From NCBI GenBank assembly GCA_900549005.1, contig URMT01000008.1, forward strand, positions 1 through 33,533: 33,533 nt of DNA. Direction: 5' to 3'. The position numbers and the translations under genes were made by a program. Shown here piece by piece: positions 15,042 through 24,573 of the stretch (within the stretch, counting starts at the first letter, position 1; each line of letters starts with the position of its first letter). The notes below the pieces were generated by a model. The model had not been told where the DNA came from, made no database searches, and was given only the letters and a program-made list of their open reading frames with translations. Origin of the DNA: an uncultured Eubacteriales bacterium. Its GTDB lineage: Bacteria > Bacillota > Clostridia > Christensenellales > Borkfalkiaceae.

Positions 15042-15758
15042 ATGTACAGGATAGCGATAGTCGAGGACGACCGTGCGATAGCCGAGATGATAGAGGGCTA
15101 CATCCGCAGATATGCCGCCGAGAACGGGATTGAAGTAAGCACCGTAATCTTCGGCGACGGAATGGAATTCATCGAAAAGTACAGGGCCAATTTCGACCTC
15201 GTGTTTATGGACATAGAGATGCCCGTGCTCGACGGAATGAGCACCATAAAAAAGCTGCGCCAGGTTGACAAGAGCGTGCTCGTCGTCATAGTCACCAATC
15301 TTGCGCAGTATGCGGTAAACGGCTACGAACTCGGCGTTTTCGACTTTATGGTAAAGCCCGTGGGGTATTACAGCCTCGCTATGAAACTTTCGCGCGCGTT
15401 TGAAACGCTGGGCACAATCAGCCGCAGGCAGATATGGGTGCCTTCGCGCACGGGCAAAAAGATGATTTCGGCAGACACCCTGCGCTACGTCGAGGTGATG
15501 CACCATATGCTCGTGTTCCACACCACTGCGGAAGAGGTGCGCGGCACGGGAACTATGAAAAAGATTTGCGAGCTTCTGGAAGGGCTGCCCTTCGCGCTGT
15601 GCAACCAGTGCTATCTTGTAAATCTCGCCTATGTTTCGGGCATAAACGGCAATACCGTGCTTGTGGGCGAAGACGAATTGCAGATATCCGCGCCCAAACG
15701 CAAAAATTTTTTATGCGCGCTCAATAACTACCTCGGCGCGGGAGGCGGCGGCCTATGA
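15042..15758 (+). CDS. LytTR-family response regulator (TCS2)
   Basis: 238 residues, same architecture and length as the regulators at 6383 and 29970. The receiver has acidic residues VEDD (7-10), phospho-acceptor D57 in FMDIEMP and K105 in MVKPV. The LytTR domain occupies about 135-235 and includes LCNQCYLVNLAYV. The ATG at 15042 follows GGGGGG-AAAAGGA; longer upstream frames overlap the promoter and were not used. It overlaps the kinase by 4 bp. It sits between the GH16 operon and the first 2-TM/GH3 module, so it probably controls the latter, but I found no clear LytTR-type direct repeats to prove it. Confidence 0.92.
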   Translation: MYRIAIVEDDRAIAEMIEGYIRRYAAENGIEVSTVIFGDGMEFIEKYRANFDLVFMDIEMPVLDGMSTIKKLRQVDKSVLVVIVTNLAQYAVNGYELGVFDFMVKPVGYYSLAMKLSRAFETLGTISRRQIWVPSRTGKKMISADTLRYVEVMHHMLVFHTTAEEVRGTGTMKKICELLEGLPFALCNQCYLVNLAYVSGINGNTVLVGEDELQISAPKRKNFLCALNNYLGAGGGGL

Positions 15759-17125
15759 GTATGCTCAGTCTTTACAAGCTGCTGTTTATGACGGAGCTTC
15801 TGCTTGCCGAGGGGCTGGCTTCGTTCCGCCTCGAAAAGCGCAGGTATTTTGCGCTCAGGTGCATAGCGGCGGTAATTATATGCTACGCCGTCGCCTTTCT
15901 GTTCCCTTTGCCCGCGCGCATCGCCTACACGTGGTGGTATACCTCGCTTATGTTCGTCATTATGTTCGGGGTCACGCTCGCCGCCCTTCTTTTTACCTTC
16001 AAAATCTCCGTTTCAACGGCGGTGTTCTGCGCCATAACGGCATATACCGTGCAGCACTTCGCCTACGAAAGTTTTTCGCTTATATATAACGTGAGCGGGC
16101 TGGAAGGCGGCTTCGATATGTATTCGGGCTCTGCCTTCGACTTGCAGAATTTCACCACGGGCACGCTGATTTCCATACTCATATATCTCGACGTATACGT
16201 GCTCGCCTACGGAATAGCCTTCTACCTTCTGGGGCTGCGCTTCAAAAGTTTTGAAAACGGCGAACTTCACCTCAAAAAGTTCTATATGATTTTCACAAGT
16301 TCGCTGCTTCTGCTGATTGACGTAATTTTAAACGCCGTGGCCGTATATATAATCGAAGGGTATAACAATACTTACACCATAATAGTCGGCATATACAACG
16401 TGCTGTGCTGCATTCTGGTGCTGTATATGCAGATAAATATGATAGAGGTCAGCGATATGAAGGAGGAGATGGAGATGGCCTCGCGCCTTTTGCGGCAGTC
16501 GCAGAAGCAGTACGAGCTGCAAAGGGAGAACCTTAAATTCATCAACGTAAAAATTCACGATATGCGCCATCAGATGCTCCGCTTTGCAAACAGCGGCAAG
16601 CTCGACGAAGAGGAGGTCGCCGAAATGAACCGCGCCGTGTCTGTATACGACGCCGCGGTAAAGACGGGCAACGAGGCGCTCGACGTCATCCTCACCGAAA
16701 AGAGTCTGGTGTGCGTGGGCAAGGATATCCGCCTGACCTGCCTTATAGAGTGCAACCGCATAGAATTTATGCGCGATGGCGACCTGTATGCCCTGTTCGG
16801 CAACGTGCTCGACAACGCCATAGACGCCGCCTCTGAAATACAGGATAAAGATAAGCGGTGCGTAAGCCTCAACGTGCGCAACGTCGGCAATATGATAAGC
16901 ATCTCCACCGAAAATTATTTCGTGGGCGATTTGAACTTCGGCGCCGACGGGCTCCCCCGCACAAAAAAGTCTGCCGACGAAGGCCACGGCTTCGGTATGC
17001 TCAGCATAAAGGGCGTGGTCAACAAATACGGCGGCACCGTTTCGGTGGTGACAAACGGCAACATATTCAGAATCAATATACTCATCCCCTGCAAGGGCGC
17101 AAAAAATGTAGACGGGGGGGGGTAA
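15755..17125 (+). CDS. GHKL-type sensor histidine kinase (TCS2)
   Basis: 456 residues. About six hydrophobic helices in the first 230 residues, then a coiled segment, phospho-acceptor H268 in KIHDMRHQM, N-box NVLDNAIDA (350-358) and G-box GHGFGML (410-416). The ATG at 15755 overlaps the regulator stop, with GGGAGG upstream. Its N-terminus resembles the kinase at 30694 more closely than the one at 7096 (both have a positively charged RxEKRRYF/RMKKRNKY loop after helix 1 and WYTSLMF/WYASLMF). That suggests TCS2 and TCS3 are the more recent duplicates, as are the two GH3 modules next to them. The ligand is unknown. Confidence 0.9.
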   Translation: MSMLSLYKLLFMTELLLAEGLASFRLEKRRYFALRCIAAVIICYAVAFLFPLPARIAYTWWYTSLMFVIMFGVTLAALLFTFKISVSTAVFCAITAYTVQHFAYESFSLIYNVSGLEGGFDMYSGSAFDLQNFTTGTLISILIYLDVYVLAYGIAFYLLGLRFKSFENGELHLKKFYMIFTSSLLLLIDVILNAVAVYIIEGYNNTYTIIVGIYNVLCCILVLYMQINMIEVSDMKEEMEMASRLLRQSQKQYELQRENLKFINVKIHDMRHQMLRFANSGKLDEEEVAEMNRAVSVYDAAVKTGNEALDVILTEKSLVCVGKDIRLTCLIECNRIEFMRDGDLYALFGNVLDNAIDAASEIQDKDKRCVSLNVRNVGNMISISTENYFVGDLNFGADGLPRTKKSADEGHGFGMLSIKGVVNKYGGTVSVVTNGNIFRINILIPCKGAKNVDGGG

Positions 17126-17227
17126 TGATATAAGATTACATATTTTCTCCGTTTAATGAAAACTTCAAACATACAGTGTAAAAATGTATCAGAAAACGAG
17201 CATATGCACTGAGAATTCGAGAATATG

Positions 17228-17261
17228 CGGTTGGCATTGATTTGCCGACCGTTTTATTTTA
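17228..17261 (+). terminator. Terminator of TCS2 operon
   Basis: A 9-bp stem CGGTTGGCA/TGCCGACCG (17228-17236 and 17243-17251, one G-U pair, loop TTGATT) followed by TTTTATTTTA. The remaining gap up to 17335 contains a GC-rich hairpin (about 17282-17301) but no convincing promoter. Confidence 0.75.
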
Positions 17262-17335
17262 TGCTGAGGATGCATAAGGAAGGGCGCCGTGCGGCGCGCC
17301 CGCCCTGCAAATAAACATAAAGGAGAAGCAGGAAA

Positions 17336-17605
17336 ATGATGAAGAAAATCCCCTGGGGCATAATCGCCGGGGTCTGTCTTGTATTTGTTATTTATCTTAC
17401 GGCCGGCATAATAGTCGGCTGGGTGATTCTTGACCGAATCGAGGCTGAGACCACGGGCAATGCTTCGCTCTTTCAGGAGGGCTGGCAGATAGCCCTGTTT
17501 GTGGCAGACGTAGTCGTCGCCGCGGTGATGGCAGGTTCTTTGGCTATGTTCGTAAGAAATAAAATAGTCTGCCGCGGTTTAAGCGAAAAGGAGGAGGCAA
17601 AATGA
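17336..17605 (+). CDS. Small two-helix membrane protein, GH3 partner (copy 1)
   Basis: 89 residues, no family recognised. Two predicted helices (about 8-32 and 51-73) joined by a short polar loop containing an N-glycosylation-like NAS and acidic residues; both ends carry positive charges, so the termini are probably cytosolic. It shares length and the patterns WG-[IV]-[IV]-AG, YLTAG, D-[VI]-V and SLA-x-F with the protein at 24304-24573. AAAGGAG (17319-17325) precedes the ATG. The second ATG at 17339 is also possible. Its stop overlaps the GH3 start (ATGA), implying coupled translation and a stoichiometric partnership. I suggest it packs against the GH3 membrane helices, as a chaperone, anchor or complex subunit. 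This is inference. Confidence 0.8.
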   Translation: MMKKIPWGIIAGVCLVFVIYLTAGIIVGWVILDRIEAETTGNASLFQEGWQIALFVADVVVAAVMAGSLAMFVRNKIVCRGLSEKEEAK

Positions 17606-20600
17606 AAATTCTTAAAAAACTTCGCCCCGTACTCGGAATATTTTCGCTGTTTTTCGTCATTCTTATGGTCATCCTGTTCGTGGGCGAAAAATACGTCATC
17701 GAAAACGAGGGCAACATCAACTATGCCCTCGGAATAAACCCGTACGAGCAGATAACCGATAACGACGGTTCGATAGATACGGAGTATTTCAAGTCGGATT
17801 TTTATAAATCGGACGGCGAAACGTACGACGACGTGGCTATGCGCAACCATTCGATGGACGTTTCGCGCAAGGCCAACGGCGAAGGTATGGTTCTGCTCTG
17901 GAACAAGAACGACGCCCTGCCTTTAAAAGAGGGCAGCAAGCTGAGTATGTTCGGCGTCTCTTCGCAGTCGGCAAACTGGCTGTATACGGGCGCGGGTTCG
18001 GGCAAAGTAACGGTAACCACCAGCGACTTTTTGAACCTCAAAGACACCTTCGAGCTGGAAGGCAAATACACCGTAAATTCAAAGCTCTACGCCTGGTATA
18101 AAAACCTGGCTGCAAACGCCATATTAAGCGGCCTTTCGCACGCCAACGCAGACGGCACGAATTATAAGGCCGACCCCCATTACCGCGAATTCAGGGTAGG
18201 CGAAAAGGAGTGGGCCGGCCTCTATTCCGACGTCGGCTCCACGTTCTCGTCTTACGGCGACGCCGCCATCTTCTTCATTTCGCGCAACGGCAACGAAGAC
18301 GGCGACACGTGGTTCGATACCAGCGCCAACACGGGGCAGAATCATATCGAAAACAACTATCTCGACCTCACCGCCAACGAAGTGGATACAATCGAAGCTC
18401 TCGTCGACCTCAAAAAGGACGGCGTGTTCAAGTCTGTCATACTCGTGCTCAACACCGGCACGCCTATGGCAATGAAGAACATCACTTCTTACGACATCGA
18501 TGCCTGCCTGTGGGCGGGAATGGGCGGCAACGCCTCGTTCGGCGCCATATACGACGTAATGTCGGGCGCGGTCAACCCTTCGGGCAAACTCGTCGATACA
18601 TATGCTTACGACAGCGATTCCGCACCCTCTACGGTGAACACGGGCGCGTACGAATTCTACGGCGACACGGCGGGCCTTCCCGACGACGCGCGCAGCAACA
18701 ACTCGTATAACCACGCCTACATCGTATATCAGGAGGGCATATACGTCGGCTACCGCTACTACGAAACGAGGTACGAGGACGTAGTTATGAACACGGGCAA
18801 CGCCGCTTCTTCCGCAGGCGTAAAATGCTCGCAGAACAACACCTGGAACTACTCGCAGGAAGTGGCCTTCCCCTTCGGCTACGGCGAATCTTATACCGAT
18901 TTTGCCTATTCCGATTTCAGCGTAAAGTCCTCGGGCGACACCTACGAAGTATCGGTAACCGTAACCAATACGGGCGACGTTGCGGGCAAGACTCCCGTTC
19001 AGATTTACCTGCAAAAGCCCTACACCGAATACGATAAAGAGGTGGGAATAGAAAAGGCTTCGGTAGAGCTTGTAGGCTTCACCAAGACCAACCTTCTTCA
19101 ACCCGACCAGTCCGAAACTTACACCATACCCGTAAAGGCGGAAGAGTTCAAAACATACGACGCTAACGGGCACAAGACCTATATACTCGAAAAGGGCGAC
19201 TATTATCTCGCCACGGGCAGCGACGCGCACGACGCGCTCAACAACATACTTGCCGCCAAGGGCTACGACAAGGGCGACGGTATGGTTGACAGCCTGGGCA
19301 ACAGCGCCGACGGCAACAGGCAGTTCGCCAATAAAATTACCGTTTCTTCCGATGACTTCACAAAGTATTCCAAGTCAACGGTCACGGATTATGCCATAAC
19401 CAATCAGTTTGACGACGCCGACATCAACAAGTACGAAGGCACTGAAAATATGGAAGTCACCTACCTTTCGCGCAGCGACTGGCAGGGCACGTATCCCCAG
19501 TCCTTCTACAAGATGACGCTGGCTTCCGATAAATTCATTGCAGATATGCAGTATTCGACGGGAATAGAGGAAGACCCCGAGGCGGAGATGCCCACATATG
19601 GCACGATTACCTCCGATTTCGGCAGGCTCAGCCTCATTCAGCTCAAAGACCTTCCCTTCGACGCGCCTATGTGGGACGACCTTTTGAATCAGCTCACCTG
19701 GTACGATACCGTCCGTCTCTGCGGCATAGGCTCGCACGAAATCACGGGCATAACTTACGACGAAGCGACCAACCCCACGGGCATAAACTCGCCCAGAGTA
19801 GTCGCGCACGACGGCCCTGCGGGCGTTAAAAACAGCAAGCCCAAAGACGTCAATTCCTATATGGCATTCCCGTGCGGCGTAATTCTTGCCAGCACGTGGA
19901 ACGAAGAAGTGGTAGAAGAAGTTTACGACGCATTCGGTATGGAGATGCTTCACGCCGGCGTCGGCGAAATTTACGGCACCTGCGCAGGCCTTCACCGCTC
20001 TGTATACGGCGGCCGCAACTGGGAATCTTTCTCGGAAGACGGCTTTATGTCGGGCAGAATTCTCTGCGCGGAAGTAAAGGGACTTCAAGGCAGGGGCGCG
20101 ATAGTAAACATCAAGCACTTCGTGCTCAACGACCAGGAAATTTACCGCTGCGGCACCGCAACGTGGGCCAACGAACAGTCCATACGCGAAATTTATATGA
20201 AGGCGTACGAAGCCGCCGTAACCGAGGCGAAGGCAAACGGCGTAATGTCGTCCCTCAACCGTATAGGCACCACCTGGGCGGGCAGGCACTACGGCCTTCT
20301 CACCGAAGTGCTCAGAAACGAATGGGGCTTCGAAGGTCTTGTTGAAACCGACGCGGCGAACAGGTATTCGTATGCGGGCCGCGGCGACGCGCGCGCCGAA
20401 GCCATACTTGCCGGCAACGACCTCTGGCTTGCAGGCACCGAAGAAGAATCGCTTCTCTGGGGCGATTACACCGAAAACGCAACCGTTGCGCAGGGACTTC
20501 GCGAAAGCGCCCACAGGATACTTTACGTAGTGCTTCACTCCGCTGCAATGAACGGCATAGATTCCAGCACGAGAATAGTGTACGTACAGCCCTGGTATTT

Positions 20601-20733
20601 CGACGCACTGTACACGGCTCAGATTGCCGTTACGGTAGTGACCGTGGTGATAGTACTTGCGTTTGCCTGCTCGATAGCCCTTCCGATAGTGCTTGGCAGA
20701 AAGAGAAAAAACGAGGGGGATTCCGCTCGATAA
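17602..20733 (+). CDS. Double membrane-anchored, domain-swapped GH3 beta-glycosidase (copy 2)
   Basis: 1043 residues, the same layout as the enzyme at 11598. N-terminal helix at about 11-29, GH3 C-domain (GMVLLWNKNDALPL; FPFGYGESYTDF starting near residue 423), FnIII-like domain with VTVTNTGDVAGKTPVQIYLQ, TIM barrel with DGPAG, GRNWESFSED and KHFVLNDQE, predicted nucleophile D917 in VETDA, then a C-terminal helix and RKRKNEG tail. Conserved between copies is EGIYVGYRYYETRYED. The nucleophile context differs from copy 1 (TDYE), hinting at different specificity. It overlaps the 89-residue gene by 4 bp and is followed 17 bp later by the Cys-rich lipoprotein. Beta-glucosidase or beta-xylosidase cannot be told apart by eye. 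Confidence 0.88.
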   Translation: MKILKKLRPVLGIFSLFFVILMVILFVGEKYVIENEGNINYALGINPYEQITDNDGSIDTEYFKSDFYKSDGETYDDVAMRNHSMDVSRKANGEGMVLLWNKNDALPLKEGSKLSMFGVSSQSANWLYTGAGSGKVTVTTSDFLNLKDTFELEGKYTVNSKLYAWYKNLAANAILSGLSHANADGTNYKADPHYREFRVGEKEWAGLYSDVGSTFSSYGDAAIFFISRNGNEDGDTWFDTSANTGQNHIENNYLDLTANEVDTIEALVDLKKDGVFKSVILVLNTGTPMAMKNITSYDIDACLWAGMGGNASFGAIYDVMSGAVNPSGKLVDTYAYDSDSAPSTVNTGAYEFYGDTAGLPDDARSNNSYNHAYIVYQEGIYVGYRYYETRYEDVVMNTGNAASSAGVKCSQNNTWNYSQEVAFPFGYGESYTDFAYSDFSVKSSGDTYEVSVTVTNTGDVAGKTPVQIYLQKPYTEYDKEVGIEKASVELVGFTKTNLLQPDQSETYTIPVKAEEFKTYDANGHKTYILEKGDYYLATGSDAHDALNNILAAKGYDKGDGMVDSLGNSADGNRQFANKITVSSDDFTKYSKSTVTDYAITNQFDDADINKYEGTENMEVTYLSRSDWQGTYPQSFYKMTLASDKFIADMQYSTGIEEDPEAEMPTYGTITSDFGRLSLIQLKDLPFDAPMWDDLLNQLTWYDTVRLCGIGSHEITGITYDEATNPTGINSPRVVAHDGPAGVKNSKPKDVNSYMAFPCGVILASTWNEEVVEEVYDAFGMEMLHAGVGEIYGTCAGLHRSVYGGRNWESFSEDGFMSGRILCAEVKGLQGRGAIVNIKHFVLNDQEIYRCGTATWANEQSIREIYMKAYEAAVTEAKANGVMSSLNRIGTTWAGRHYGLLTEVLRNEWGFEGLVETDAANRYSYAGRGDARAEAILAGNDLWLAGTEEESLLWGDYTENATVAQGLRESAHRILYVVLHSAAMNGIDSSTRIVYVQPWYFDALYTAQIAVTVVTVVIVLAFACSIALPIVLGRKRKNEGDSAR

Positions 20734-20750
20734 AATAAGGAGGAAAAATA

Positions 20751-23700
20751 ATGAAAAAAGGCTTTAAATTTTCGGTCATGCTCATTATAGCGGTTGTAAT
20801 GATGTTCGCAATGTTTGCGGCCGCGTGTGAAGATGACGGAAAGAAACACGTGTGCGAGCACGTCTGTCCCATCTGCGGACTGTGCACGGACCCGGAATGC
20901 GACGACCCTGTATGCGCTGAAAAGTGTCAGGGACATAAGCCTCACGAATGTGAATCAGAGTGCCCCGTATGCGGCAAATGCCTGGATATGGAGTGCGAAG
21001 AGGAAGTCTGCGCCGATAAGTGCGGCGCCGACCATACCAACGCAATGGAGTATGCGGTAACCGACCTTAAAGTTGCAAAATCGGGAGTTACGGTAGATAC
21101 TGCCGGTTATGTGAGCGACTTCAATCTTTCAAACGAGGCCTCTATATCCTATCAGTTCAACGCTGCAAAGGCGATGACGGTAACTATGTCCGTATTTGTC
21201 CGCAGAACGGTTGAATCTTCCGTATATACAGATTATGTCAACGTTTTGGTAAACGATAAAAAAGTAAGCAGTCCGGCAACCGTTCCCGCACTCTCCAACA
21301 CGGCTGCGGCAATGTGGTCGGAAGTAAACCTCGGCTGCATCAGCCTTAATGAGGGCAAAAACGTAATATCGTTCGTGGCAAACGGCAACGGCATAAACGC
21401 GTGGGCGTTCAGAAGCATAAAGCTCTATTTCGATACCGCAAGAATCGACTGGCAGCTTGCCCAGGGCGTAGCGCATACCTGCGAATCGGTTTGCGCAACG
21501 TGCGGCGGATGCACAGACTTCTCGTGCTATAATCCCGGCTGCGCAAACAAATGCACCTGCGTAAACCAGTCCAAGGCTGCCGCAACCTTATTCTGGGCGC
21601 TTGACCCCAAAGCTGTTTCCAACAGAGGGGCAAACAGCGAACTTGACGGCATAAGCGTTACGTGGGGCAAAACTACCACGGTTACTTACAACATAATTGC
21701 CGACAAGGCGGGCAGAGTGGAGTACGGCGCCGTAATTTCCGTCGACACTTTCGACATTCTGTTCACCGACCAGTTCAAGATTACCGTAAACGGCACCCCT
21801 GTTGAGGCGGGCTTCGGCAAGTGCCCCGTAGGCGAAGTGAGGGAGTGGAACACGTACAGGCTTGTGGTCGCCGGTTACCTCGATTTGCAAGAGGGCAGGA
21901 ATACGATAGTGATATCGCAGACGCCCGTGAAGGTTGAAGACGGCGGCAACGGCGGCGCATATAACTTCCAGTCGTTCGTCATTTTCTCGAATGACGTTAA
22001 GACGGGGTGGTATGAGCATATCTGCACAAGCAGGTGCCCTATATGCGAATATTGCACGGACACTGCCTGCACCGAGAGTGCCTGCGCCACGAAGTGCAAC
22101 GGGCATACTAATCCCGACGCCGATTTTACGGGTTACGATTTAACCATAAATAAAGACAAGAATTATAAGTGCGCGGTAGAATCGTTCTACAATTATGACA
22201 AACTCAACGTTATAGAGGGCAAAGACCTCTTCATTTACGACAGCACAAACAAGGGACTTAACGGCCGTGCTCTCGGCGTTGGCAGCAGAATAGTGGTAAG
22301 ATTCAACCTTCTGGACGACGCCGCTATTGCACTTCGTCCTATAATGACGCCGGTGGTCATCCCTGATAGTGCTGACGGCTATACCATAGACGGCAAACTC
22401 AAATTCATAGTAGACGGCCACGAAATAACCGATTACAGGCTGCAAAAGGCAGATAAGGGCGGCTGGTCTGCGGGTGAACAGTATGTCAATGCAACGCAGG
22501 GCAACGTTAATTTCTCTGCCGGCACGCATACTTTCATCATAGAAATCACGGGCGCAGATGTTCCTCATATCAACGAAATAAGGCTCAACGTCCAGTCATA
22601 CGGTTCGTGGGACGAAGCGGGCACCCATTTCTGCTCGCAGATATGCCCCGACTGCGGCGGATGCAAAGATATGGAATGTACTGCCCCCGAATGCGAAAAG
22701 AAGTGCACCTGTGCAGAACACGTGCTCACCAAGCTCGACGCGGCTCCCGAATCCTGCTCCAAGCCCGGCAATATAGAATGCTACTATTGTGCAGACTGCG
22801 GCAAGTATTTTGCCGATGCCGAGGCCGCGCAGGAACTCGATTACGAAACCGAGGTAATGATTCCCGCTAATCCCGAAAAGCACGTGGAGGCCACAAACGG
22901 CCGCAATAATACGGCGGTAACCTGCCGTGACTGCGGCAAACTTTTCAGGTATCAGTTTGCTGTAAATGACGACCGCGTTACAAGGTCAAGGGCAATTGAC
23001 GGCGAAACTCAGGCCATAGGCGCCAAATGGAATACCGAAACCTCGTTCTCGTTTGATTTTGTTGCCGAAAAGGCAGGCACCGCAACGCTGTACGTCACGA
23101 TGTCGAAAAACACCGCCGAGCTGGTGTTTACCGATAAGATTGCCACGACGCTGAATGGCGAAAAACTCTCTTTGGCGGGAAAAATCCCTGCGTTCGAAGC
23201 CTCGGATACATCGTCGTTCGTGCTTGTGGAGGTGGGCGAAGTTACGCTTAAAGAGGGACCCAACACAATAAGCTTTGCTTACACTCCTGTCAAGGTAAAC
23301 AAGGGTGGCGACGGCATATACTACAATATTCTGGCCGTATCCTTCTCGGAAGAGGTAAAGGTTGGCTGGACGACTCACGTATGCGAAAGCTATTGCGAAG
23401 CGTGCGGCGGCTGCAAGAATGATGAATGTGCCGAAGCTGTCTGCGCAAATAAATGCGAGTGCGTCAACCCGTTCACATTCTATGCGGTAGACGAAGAGAC
23501 TGTAATCAGCGGCTCTACCAAAAAGAACACCAACGAAAACTGCGTGGGTATGCAGAGCGGCAAGGCAGCGTCACTTACGTACACGCTCAACGCTTCGGCG
23601 GGCGGCAAAGTCAAGTTGTACGTATGCCTTACGGGCAACACCGTGGCCAATGCGTTCTCGTCAATCTATACGGTAAAAATCAACGGCGTGCAGATTACGA

Positions 23701-23912
23701 CCGACGCGGTTATACATACCGCCGCTGATAAATGGATAGATTACAAGCCCGTATATATAGGCGAGTATGACCTTTCGGAAGGCCAGAACACCATCGAAAT
23801 TTCGTGGGTTGCAGGCTCGTCCAGCGAAGTATACTATAACTTGCGTTCGATAGGCATAGACGCTGCCGAAGGCGCTGTTATAAATTATTACAGCGAAAGC
23901 ACGGCAGGTTGA
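20751..23912 (+). CDS. Large lipoprotein with six seven-cysteine motifs and beta-sandwich modules
   Basis: 1053 residues. Signal peptide with probable lipobox AAAC (C26). Six copies of H-x-C-x3-C-x2-C-x2-C-x4-C-x4-C-x3-C ending in H or C occur at about residues 33-62, 65-95, 242-270, 423-452, 626-654 and 876-904. They separate modules of about 150-170 residues that look like carbohydrate-binding beta-sandwiches (repeated endings such as LNEGKNVISFV, LQEGRNTIVIS, LKEGPNTISFA and LSEGQNTIEIS, each followed by an aromatic NLRSI-like strand). After motif 5 there is a further CxxC-type segment (ECYYCADCGKYF). No catalytic motif is visible, so I take it as a surface glycan-binding or scaffold protein of the GH3 module. 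AAGGAGG precedes the ATG. The Cys motif could bind metal or form disulfide knots; which is unknown. Confidence 0.8.
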   Translation: MKKGFKFSVMLIIAVVMMFAMFAAACEDDGKKHVCEHVCPICGLCTDPECDDPVCAEKCQGHKPHECESECPVCGKCLDMECEEEVCADKCGADHTNAMEYAVTDLKVAKSGVTVDTAGYVSDFNLSNEASISYQFNAAKAMTVTMSVFVRRTVESSVYTDYVNVLVNDKKVSSPATVPALSNTAAAMWSEVNLGCISLNEGKNVISFVANGNGINAWAFRSIKLYFDTARIDWQLAQGVAHTCESVCATCGGCTDFSCYNPGCANKCTCVNQSKAAATLFWALDPKAVSNRGANSELDGISVTWGKTTTVTYNIIADKAGRVEYGAVISVDTFDILFTDQFKITVNGTPVEAGFGKCPVGEVREWNTYRLVVAGYLDLQEGRNTIVISQTPVKVEDGGNGGAYNFQSFVIFSNDVKTGWYEHICTSRCPICEYCTDTACTESACATKCNGHTNPDADFTGYDLTINKDKNYKCAVESFYNYDKLNVIEGKDLFIYDSTNKGLNGRALGVGSRIVVRFNLLDDAAIALRPIMTPVVIPDSADGYTIDGKLKFIVDGHEITDYRLQKADKGGWSAGEQYVNATQGNVNFSAGTHTFIIEITGADVPHINEIRLNVQSYGSWDEAGTHFCSQICPDCGGCKDMECTAPECEKKCTCAEHVLTKLDAAPESCSKPGNIECYYCADCGKYFADAEAAQELDYETEVMIPANPEKHVEATNGRNNTAVTCRDCGKLFRYQFAVNDDRVTRSRAIDGETQAIGAKWNTETSFSFDFVAEKAGTATLYVTMSKNTAELVFTDKIATTLNGEKLSLAGKIPAFEASDTSSFVLVEVGEVTLKEGPNTISFAYTPVKVNKGGDGIYYNILAVSFSEEVKVGWTTHVCESYCEACGGCKNDECAEAVCANKCECVNPFTFYAVDEETVISGSTKKNTNENCVGMQSGKAASLTYTLNASAGGKVKLYVCLTGNTVANAFSSIYTVKINGVQITTDAVIHTAADKWIDYKPVYIGEYDLSEGQNTIEISWVAGSSSEVYYNLRSIGIDAAEGAVINYYSESTAG

Positions 23913-24022
23913 TTGTTTCTGCATAAATCTGTGCAGAAAACCGTAACTTGCCGCAAAATAAGGGCGGCGGAAGAATAAGCGTAAAAATCATATAATATAT
24001 ATATTTTTCGCTCCTGTAAAAA

Positions 24023-24060
24023 AGCAGCGGGGCGGCTGACAGCCGTCCCGCTGCTGCTTT
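24023..24060 (+). terminator. Terminator after the first 2-TM/GH3 module
   Basis: A 15-bp stem (arms 24023-24037 and 24041-24055, loop GAC, one G-U pair) followed by GCTTTATTCT. The T-run is short, so termination may be partial. The rest of the 391-bp gap 23913-24303 holds AT-rich sequence (23988-24007) and the promoter at 24211. Confidence 0.65.
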
Positions 24061-24210
24061 ATTCTGAGTGCAATGCTGCCGGAAATTTAAAGCCGCCTAT
24101 GCAGTTTAACGGCGTGTTTGCGCGCGGATTGTACGGTCTGCGGCAGGGCAAATACCGATAATTCACAATTTCCTGAAATGAAAGTAAAGCTACTGAATAT
24201 GCATTTGATA

Positions 24211-24240
24211 TTGTAAAAATTTCGGGGCGTATGCTATAAT
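24211..24240 (+). promoter_or_regulatory. Promoter of the second 2-TM/GH3 module
   Basis: TTGTAA (24211-24216), 18 bp, TATAAT (24235-24240) preceded by TGC: an extended -10 promoter with a leader of about 57 nt. The sequence TGTAAAAAT here (24212-24220) also occurs upstream of the first module at about 17180, a possible shared control site. Confidence 0.6.
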
Positions 24241-24303
24241 CCGATTGCAATGACGGGATGGCCCGGCCGGCATTCCGTTGACAAATAAAATACGGAGGAA
24301 AAG

Positions 24304-24573
24304 ATGCAGAAGTTTCTTAACAAGGTTTCGTGGGGCGTGGTAGCCGGCGCAGCCGGAATACTTGCCTTTTATCTTACCGCGGGCGTGTTCGGCATACGCT
24401 TTATATTTGCGCAGGTCAACGGGCAGACGGGCCAGGTCGCCACGATATTCGATACGTGGTGGCAGACGCTTATTTTTGCGCTGGATATTGTATTTTTAGT
24501 GATATTCGCGGCGTCGTTAGCGTTGTTTATTTTAAAAAAATTAAAGTCGCGCAAAGCGGAGGGGGATAAATGA
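24304..24573 (+). CDS. Small two-helix membrane protein, GH3 partner (copy 2)
   Basis: 89 residues, the same length as the protein at 17336-17605 and clearly its paralogue: WG near residue 10, YLTAG at 23-27, a polar loop (about 37-50), D61-IV and SLALF in helix 2, then a basic tail (KKLKSRKAEGDK). Two helices at about 11-35 and 54-77. GGAGGAAAAG precedes the ATG. The stop overlaps the GH3 ATG, exactly as in copy 1. Preservation of size, topology and 4-bp overlap through duplication argues that it works with the GH3 enzyme. No known family recognised. Confidence 0.8.
   Translation: MQKFLNKVSWGVVAGAAGILAFYLTAGVFGIRFIFAQVNGQTGQVATIFDTWWQTLIFALDIVFLVIFAASLALFILKKLKSRKAEGDK

Noticed and set aside
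17237..17265. TTGATT-17-TATGCT promoter before the first 2-TM/GH3 module
   Set aside because: Only four of six matches in each hexamer, and it overlaps the TCS2 terminator stem; too weak to list as a promoter.
18124..20538. Long antisense open frames (368 and 387 codons) opposite the second GH3 gene, and similar ones opposite other GH genes
   Set aside because: They are mirror frames produced by the strong codon bias of the real genes. They lack ribosome binding sites and plausible protein composition.
20751..23912. Possible catalytic domain in the 1053-residue lipoprotein
   Set aside because: No glycosidase, lyase or esterase motif could be seen; the modules look like binding domains separated by Cys motifs.
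24278..24283. TTGACA just upstream of the second 89-residue gene
   Set aside because: Any -10 at the right distance would fall inside the coding start. The TTGTAA-18-TATAAT promoter upstream is better placed.
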